DNA of 11,019 nucleotides, taken from positions 1 to 11,019 of the forward strand of contig DCIW01000136.1 in assembly GCA_002317225.1 (NCBI GenBank). The letters run 5' to 3'. This document shows, one piece after another, positions 6,275 through 11,019 of the stretch. A program made the translations under genes and the position numbers. How positions within the stretch are numbered: position 1 is the stretch's first letter; each line of letters opens with the position of its first letter. Source of the stretch: Prevotellaceae bacterium UBA1716. GTDB taxonomy: Bacteria > Bacteroidota > Bacteroidia > Bacteroidales > Bacteroidaceae. The notes below the pieces were generated by a model. It was not told where the DNA came from. It made no database searches and saw nothing but the letters and a program-made list of their open reading frames with translations.

Positions 6275-6832
6275 TTACTTAAGCATATCACTAATCATTT
6301 CATCGAGTTCATCTTCCGAACGTGCACCAGTCTCAACCTTGATGTCGCTGCCTGAACAGAAGAAGAGAGTTGGGAGCGACTCTATACCATAGGCATTAGT
6401 GATAGCAGGACAATTGTCTGCATTAACCTTATAGAATTGCACCTTACCCTTGTATTTCTTTGCCAAATTCTTGAGATATGGATCAATCTGCTTGCAATAG
6501 CCACACCAATCTGCCCAGAAGTCAACAACTACAGGACCTTCGCCGATGAAGTCACCATTATTCGACTTAGATGCTACGAGTTGATAGAACTCCTTTGTGT
6601 TGATCGAACGACAAGTACCATCACCCCAGTTGGAAACGGTTGCTGTTGTACTGCCATCATCGTCAATAGCATTTCCGTAGATATCACCAGCCTCAGCATC
6701 TGGATCTTCGTCGTTGTCATCAAAAACGCCCGTTTCTTCACTTGATGAACTTGTGTCTGTATCGTCCATGCACATGTCAACTGCAAAGATAACGATTACC
6801 AAACCTACTAAAATCTTTAAAATTGTCTTCAT
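6275..6832 (-). CDS. Membrane-anchored thioredoxin-fold protein with acidic linker
   Basis: A 185-residue protein. Residues ~4-19 (LKILVGLVIVIFAV) are a short hydrophobic segment acting as signal or anchor. The Cys21 context (VDMC) is a poor lipobox, so lipidation is doubtful. Residues 22-65 are rich in Asp, Glu, Ser and Thr and probably disordered. A thioredoxin domain occupies about 75-185, with redox motif WCGYC (Cys110, Cys113) after VVVDFWAD and the cis-proline motif SLPT (Pro154). The domain should face the periplasm and reduce or exchange disulfides of exported proteins. Extra cysteines (74, 141, 159) are present. It sits between two exported cysteine-protease genes (58 and 21 bases away), which suggests they are its partners; that is inference. 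General envelope thiol maintenance is the alternative. Confidence 0.9.
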   Translation of the reverse strand: MKTILKILVGLVIVIFAVDMCMDDTDTSSSSEETGVFDDNDEDPDAEAGDIYGNAIDDDGSTTATVSNWGDGTCRSINTKEFYQLVASKSNNGDFIGEGPVVVDFWADWCGYCKQIDPYLKNLAKKYKGKVQFYKVNADNCPAITNAYGIESLPTLFFCSGSDIKVETGARSEDELDEMISDMLK

Positions 6833-6890
6833 ATTTGTTTGTATTTATAAAGAGGATTAATGGATTGTAATGAAATAAATATTGAATCGC

Positions 6891-8297
6891 TTAAAGGTCG
6901 AGTGTAGAACCACCCGAACTTGGTGCAATATTCTGGCCATCAGAATCTTTCTGCGACTTGAGCGAAGTGAATGAAACTGCCTTGGTCTTTACGTTCTTCA
7001 AACCGTTTTGTTCCTTGCTCGTAGCACCCGAAATGGACTTGGCACGTGCAGAAGATATAGCATTGCTGAGAAGGTTATCCCATGATGGTTCACCTGCCTG
7101 CAAAGGACTTATCTGCGAACGCAAACTCTCGATAAAGCTCAAGAGGAAGAAACCTCCGTTGACTCCGCACCACGACATCTCGCCAGGAGATGAGGCTGTT
7201 GCACGCACGTTTCCACTCTGACCGAGGAAGAGGCTTTGGAGTTTTTGGGTGTCGAAATTAGTTACGGCACGGGAGAAGAGACTATTCTGGTTAGTCATTG
7301 GCGAACTGACACCAATCTGAGTGTTGCAACAGTCGCTGAGAATGATATTAAGACGTGCTCCTTTACTGATGAGTTCGTTGTAGATATCAGTCATAGCAAC
7401 ATAATTCTTCTTCACATCATCATAGTTGGAAGCACAGAGGTCGATATTAGGATAGTAGTCCTTCTGATTGTCAAATCGGAAACCATGCCCCGTATAAATG
7501 AACACGAGCACATCGTTAGGAGAGGCTTTGGCACCCTTTACCAACTTGACCGTATTGGCCTTATTGTATGAGTTGGCAGCCACGATTTGTTCGTCATACC
7601 CCATACCAAGCACCTTGGCGATTGCAGAGAATTCACCACGCACATTGTCGAGGTCTCGCTTGCATGCCACACCAATATCGCTCACATCGGTATTTGCCAC
7701 CATAAGGAGATGGAGGGTAGCATCTTTTGCCGAAACGATCTGGTTGCGATTGCCAGAAGGTGTTGGTGTTACTGCTACGGATGTGTTACCACCCACTCGC
7801 TGGTTCTTCAACTGGCGGATACCTTTCATAAGCATCTTGTACTCAGGCTCGCCTTCGCTATAGAACTGCTCAACATACTCTTGATCCATATCTGCCATAG
7901 ATATCTCGGTGAAGTATTCCACTTCAAAATAAGAATCTTCATCATTCGCATCAAAAGTGCAAAACGGCTTTTCACTTATGTCCGAAGCATCATCCTTCTC
8001 CCAAATCCAAACGAAAGTTGGGAAATCTTCATCTTCAGGAACATAGCACATCACACCTACATCGTCCTTACTGCTTTTCCCCTCAGCAGACTGGACATAA
8101 GCCGACTCAAACACTTCGTCCTTTTCCAACGACTCTTCTGTGATGAGTCGCAGAGTACAATGCTCATCGTCGTAATAAATCAATAGTCCTGTGTACTCGG
8201 TATCGTCATCAGGATCAACATAGTTCACCTCGTAGAATGTCTGTGCCATAGCAGGCAGGGTGAACAGGGTCATCAATAAAAATAAATAACGTTTCAT
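6891..8297 (-). CDS. Exported caspase-like cysteine protease (peptidase C14) with acidic N-terminal region
   Basis: A 468-residue C14 protease. Residues 1-18 are a signal peptide (LFTLPAMA, then Gln19). Residues ~19-165 are a very acidic region that I do not recognise; it opens with FYEVNYVDPDDDTEYTGLLI. The caspase-fold domain runs from about 195 (LHLLMVANTDVSDIG) to ~440. The catalytic His271 is in YTGHGFRFDNQ. The catalytic cysteine is probably Cys324 in SDCCNTQIG. The block ATASSPGEMSW and the ending NVKTKAVSF align with the shorter paralogue's ATAANPGEYAW and YVKVKAVK. About 25 further polar residues (ending SGGSTLDL) are unique to this copy. The start is supported by AGGA five bases before the ATG and by the signal peptide. 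It lies 37 bases after GH5 without a visible promoter. The extra N-terminal region could be a prodomain, inhibitor or binding module. Confidence 0.85.
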   Translation of the reverse strand: MKRYLFLLMTLFTLPAMAQTFYEVNYVDPDDDTEYTGLLIYYDDEHCTLRLITEESLEKDEVFESAYVQSAEGKSSKDDVGVMCYVPEDEDFPTFVWIWEKDDASDISEKPFCTFDANDEDSYFEVEYFTEISMADMDQEYVEQFYSEGEPEYKMLMKGIRQLKNQRVGGNTSVAVTPTPSGNRNQIVSAKDATLHLLMVANTDVSDIGVACKRDLDNVRGEFSAIAKVLGMGYDEQIVAANSYNKANTVKLVKGAKASPNDVLVFIYTGHGFRFDNQKDYYPNIDLCASNYDDVKKNYVAMTDIYNELISKGARLNIILSDCCNTQIGVSSPMTNQNSLFSRAVTNFDTQKLQSLFLGQSGNVRATASSPGEMSWCGVNGGFFLLSFIESLRSQISPLQAGEPSWDNLLSNAISSARAKSISGATSKEQNGLKNVKTKAVSFTSLKSQKDSDGQNIAPSSGGSTLDL

Positions 8298-8334
8298 TTG
8301 TTCCTAATATTTTGTTTGTTGTGAACAACTGTTT

Positions 8335-10077
8335 TTATTTGATATAAATCTTCTTTCCATCCTTTATGTAGATACTGCGAGTTGGGTTAGTCACTCGTTG
8401 ACCTGAGAGGGAATAGAAGGTGCCGGATGAAGGATTGATAGTGGAGATTTGAGGGTTTGAGATAGATGTTGTTGGATTAATGAGTCGCATCTTATACATT
8501 CGCCATCCATCACCAAAGACAAAGAGTCCTTTGCTGCAAAGTGACTTATATGTTGCAGAATTGAAAGATATTACGGTGGTATGCTCAGTTCCAACAGGTG
8601 TTCCGTAATGCTTACTTGGGTTCAAATCACCATTATACGTCTTACCATCGACAGTGAATGATGGCTTGCTCGACCAATCACCATAGTATAATTGGATATC
8701 ATCACCACCATTTTCCTGCTTGTAGACTATCTCGAGTTGAACTCCTTCACCCAGATTCTTGAACATTTCGGATGCTATGTTAACGCTTACACCCCAGTTT
8801 GATATCAGTTTGTCACCTTCGAAGACTACATATTCTGATGCTTGTTCAATCTCTGGGAATTCACCCTGGAAGTCGCTTCCGTGATATGCCTTGACCATAG
8901 TCTCTGCAAGGTCTGCCTGACTGAATACCGGAATGCTACGATAGGCAGCATCAGTGAGTCCCATCCAATAGAAGGTAGCGATTCCATTTGCCTTGCACTG
9001 CTTGACATAATAATCCGCAAACTGAAGCATAAGCGAACGACGCACATCATAGTCGGTCTTGCCTGCACCAGCATCAACATTACTTGTACCCCATTCACCA
9101 ATAATCACTGGAGCACCTTTAGCAACGAGATAACTTTTCAGTCCGTTGATTGTACCGTTGATTTGCGACTTAATATCTGAAAGCGAACGACTCACAACCG
9201 AATTATTCTTTGTTTCGGAAATGGCAGGATAGTCGTGAACCTCAAAGATGATATGTCCCGAAGTTTGGTCTTTAGGCAAAAGCATCTTGCTCAATGTCTC
9301 TTTGAGATGCGAATTCCATGTGCCATAACCATTTGCAGCGGCATAAGTGTTCACGATGAGATTGCGAGTGGCGTTATTGCCTCCTGTTGCACGAACAGTA
9401 TTCACGAAACTCTGTGCATAACTATTGAGTCCGTTGTATGCTGAAGTGGCAAGTGCCGAATTGTATTGACCAGATGCATTGAAAGAAGCAAAACACCATG
9501 AACTCTTAGTATCGAGCATCTCGTTATATGCTTCAAAAAGAAGGTGCTTATCGTAATCCTTGAACTCCTCCGCAATCTGCTTCCAGAGGTATTCGTAGCG
9601 AGTCTTATTCTGAGTGTAGTTCGATTCATCAGCCTTTATCCAAGATGTATGACTACTACCATCAGCACCAGTATCATGATGCACATTGACGATGCAATAC
9701 AATCCGTTATCAATTACATAATCAATAACTTCGTGTACACGCTTCATCCATTCAGCATTCACTTTTCCATCTTGATTCATGTGGTTGTACCAAGTGACAG
9801 GAACTCGAATTGCTCCAAATCCCGCGTTCTTCATCATCTTGATAAGTGCGGAAGTTGCCTTTGGTTGTCCCCAACATGTCTCAGAATCAAGACCTTGTTT
9901 TCCCCAATAAGAAGCGACATTGAAGTCTGTACCACCGGAACTGTTTGCATCGAGAGTATTACCGAGGTTCCAACCAACACCCATATTCTTCACTGCATCG
10001 GTTGCAGATTCTGTTATTTGAGCGTTAGCGATCATCGATGCCCATACCATCAATCCTAAAAATAATATTTTCTTCAT
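8335..10077 (-). CDS. Secreted GH5 endo-beta-glycanase (cellulase-type) with C-terminal beta-sandwich and sorting-like tail
   Basis: A 580-residue retaining GH5 enzyme expected to cut internal beta-1,4 links of a plant polysaccharide (cellulose, beta-glucan, xyloglucan or mannan; the subfamily is not certain). Residues 1-19 are a signal peptide ending NA|Q. The barrel spans about 25-410. It shows GVGWNLGNTLDA (33-44), ETCWGQP, GFGAIRVPVTW (86-96) and VNVHHD (130-135). The acid/base Glu186 is in LFEAYNEML and the nucleophile Glu328 in IIGEWGTS. Residues ~420-540 look like a carbohydrate-binding beta-sandwich (IQLYYGDWSSK, GLFVFGDGWRMYKMRL). The last ~25 residues (FYSLSGQRV, RSIYIKDGKKIYIK) resemble the short C-terminal sorting/anchoring tail common in Prevotella secreted enzymes. 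It is 42 bases after the S41 gene and 37 before the C14 gene, so probably in one operon with them. Confidence 0.92.
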   Translation of the reverse strand: MKKILFLGLMVWASMIANAQITESATDAVKNMGVGWNLGNTLDANSSGGTDFNVASYWGKQGLDSETCWGQPKATSALIKMMKNAGFGAIRVPVTWYNHMNQDGKVNAEWMKRVHEVIDYVIDNGLYCIVNVHHDTGADGSSHTSWIKADESNYTQNKTRYEYLWKQIAEEFKDYDKHLLFEAYNEMLDTKSSWCFASFNASGQYNSALATSAYNGLNSYAQSFVNTVRATGGNNATRNLIVNTYAAANGYGTWNSHLKETLSKMLLPKDQTSGHIIFEVHDYPAISETKNNSVVSRSLSDIKSQINGTINGLKSYLVAKGAPVIIGEWGTSNVDAGAGKTDYDVRRSLMLQFADYYVKQCKANGIATFYWMGLTDAAYRSIPVFSQADLAETMVKAYHGSDFQGEFPEIEQASEYVVFEGDKLISNWGVSVNIASEMFKNLGEGVQLEIVYKQENGGDDIQLYYGDWSSKPSFTVDGKTYNGDLNPSKHYGTPVGTEHTTVISFNSATYKSLCSKGLFVFGDGWRMYKMRLINPTTSISNPQISTINPSSGTFYSLSGQRVTNPTRSIYIKDGKKIYIK

Positions 10078-10119
10078 AATAGATTAATAAGTTGCTATTT
10101 TAGTATATTCTATGTTACT

Positions 10120-11019
10120 TTATCTCTTTAATAAATCCCTTGCAGTCTCGATTAAAGTGTCCATGCTGCGAGAGGTGTCTTTTCCGGAAAGCGAACAATA
10201 GACATCTGGTTCAATACCGAATTCGGTGTGCTGCATTTCATTGTCATAATAAACAATGGCACTATACCTGACAGACCATCCGTTAGGAAGTTCGCTTGAG
10301 AAAGGCATTCCCGAACCTCCACCAGTCTTATCACCTAAGATGGTCACGTTAGGACATAGCTTCATGCACTTCACGAAGTCGTTTGCAGCACTAAACACCT
10401 CACGATTGGTAAGTACGATGGTTGGTTTCTGCCACCTGATGCCTTCATTAGCAGCATCGAGATATTCTGCCACTGGTTTTGAGAATTCGTTATGTCCCTT
10501 ACCCGTCTTATGACAATAATAACCGATAAGCAAGCGTTCGTTTGTGAAATGAGAAGCAAGTGTGTGCGCATTTGTCAACTCGCCGCCCCCATTTCCACGT
10601 ACATCGATAATGATACCATTACACAGTGCCAACTCCTTCAGCATCATACTTACATTACCATCACCAATACCATTGCTAAAACTTGCACATTGCACATACC
10701 CCACATTGTCATCAAGAATCTTATAGCGCAAGCTCGATGCTATCTTATAATCATGACCGAGATATGTAGCCTTGATAATGCTATCATTATAATTGAGCGG
10801 ATAATCTTCGTAGAAACTCCAATTACGGCCATAATCGAAGGCTGTTCCGATATTGACATGACCATCCTTGAGTTCGCTGATCATATTGGTCAACACTTCG
10901 AACAACTGCTGCTGGGTCATCTTCTCGTTCACCATCTTCGCATATCTTGTATGAACTTCGTTCCAATCAACTCCGAGTTCTTTCTGCTTGTAATCGAAGA
11001 AACAATAATGCTCGTCCAT
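10120..11019 (-). CDS. S41 family serine peptidase (C-terminal part, cut by window edge)
   Basis: Only the last ~299 residues are inside the window. The Met at the very edge (MDEHYCFFDYK) is probably internal, because this family normally begins with a signal peptide and some residues before that motif. The segment includes ELKDGHVNIG with His54 (window numbering), DVRGNGGG (nucleotide-fold-like glycine loop typical of S41) and VFSAAND with the probable nucleophile Ser210. GDKTGGGSGMP and FGIEPDV with Glu270 follow. The His/Ser/Glu set resembles the tricorn-core type of S41 (S41B) more than the Ser-Lys dyad type, but Lys231 in GDKTGG is also a candidate. The likely location is the periplasm, in protein turnover or processing. 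It is the first visible gene of the leftward operon. Confidence 0.88.
   Translation of the reverse strand: MDEHYCFFDYKQKELGVDWNEVHTRYAKMVNEKMTQQQLFEVLTNMISELKDGHVNIGTAFDYGRNWSFYEDYPLNYNDSIIKATYLGHDYKIASSLRYKILDDNVGYVQCASFSNGIGDGNVSMMLKELALCNGIIIDVRGNGGGELTNAHTLASHFTNERLLIGYYCHKTGKGHNEFSKPVAEYLDAANEGIRWQKPTIVLTNREVFSAANDFVKCMKLCPNVTILGDKTGGGSGMPFSSELPNGWSVRYSAIVYYDNEMQHTEFGIEPDVYCSLSGKDTSRSMDTLIETARDLLKR

Noticed and set aside
6784..6791. TATCTTTG on the - strand inside the thioredoxin gene, resembling a -7 box
   Set aside because: It lies within the hydrophobic-segment codons (VIFAV) and the nearest upstream TTTG is only 8 bases away, so it is probably coding coincidence.
7587..8186. + strand reading frame opposite the long C14 gene
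   Set aside because: It is antisense to the acidic N-terminal region and has no recognisable motif or start context.
8318..8329. GTTG/CAAC inverted repeat in the GH5-C14 gap
   Set aside because: A 4-bp stem is too weak to call a terminator or operator.

Overview
The window looks like a chromosomal segment of a gut- or rumen-type member of the Bacteroidales (Prevotella/Bacteroides-like). Several things point there. The promoters have the TTTG / TAnnTTTG architecture of Bacteroidetes sigma-ABfr. Shine-Dalgarno sequences are mostly absent. Exported proteins have Ala|Gln signal-peptide junctions, a GH5 enzyme ends in a Bacteroidales-type C-terminal tail, and the enzyme families present (GH36, GH5, S41, exported C14 proteases) are typical of the group. 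I cannot name the species from sequence alone.

Layout. Positions 1-4376 are on the + strand. They hold the 3' part of a type I mannose-6-phosphate isomerase gene, a second complete and diverged isomerase gene with its own promoter, and a secreted GH36 alpha-galactosidase. The rest of the genes are on the - strand. Convergent to the GH36 gene, with only 13 bases between the stop codons, is a vsr mismatch endonuclease gene (4390-4923). It has a textbook Bacteroidetes promoter almost touching its start codon. A 322-base gap follows (4924-5245), with a cluster of 11-bp repeats that can fold into hairpins and a nested terminator hairpin.

From 11019 down to 5246 runs a five-gene - strand set with short gaps (42, 37, 58 and 21 bases). 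I see no consensus promoter in those gaps, and there is one terminator at the end. The order of transcription is S41 peptidase (5' end outside the window), GH5 endoglycanase, caspase-like C14 protease with an extra acidic N-terminal region, membrane-anchored thioredoxin-fold protein, and a second shorter C14 protease.

How the genes may work together. The + strand set fits release of galactose from alpha-galactosides (possibly galactomannan) outside the cytoplasm, plus entry of mannose-6-phosphate into glycolysis or its reverse for GDP-mannose synthesis. The - strand set is the most unusual part: two exported caspase-fold cysteine proteases flank an anchored WCGYC thioredoxin. Both proteases carry a vicinal Cys-Cys in the catalytic motif. 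A plausible but unproven reading is an envelope protease pair whose catalytic cysteines are kept reduced, or are switched, by the thioredoxin.

Smaller points of interest are a rho-independent terminator for the + strand operon that lies inside the antisense strand of the vsr coding region, and the 11-bp repeat cluster upstream of vsr.
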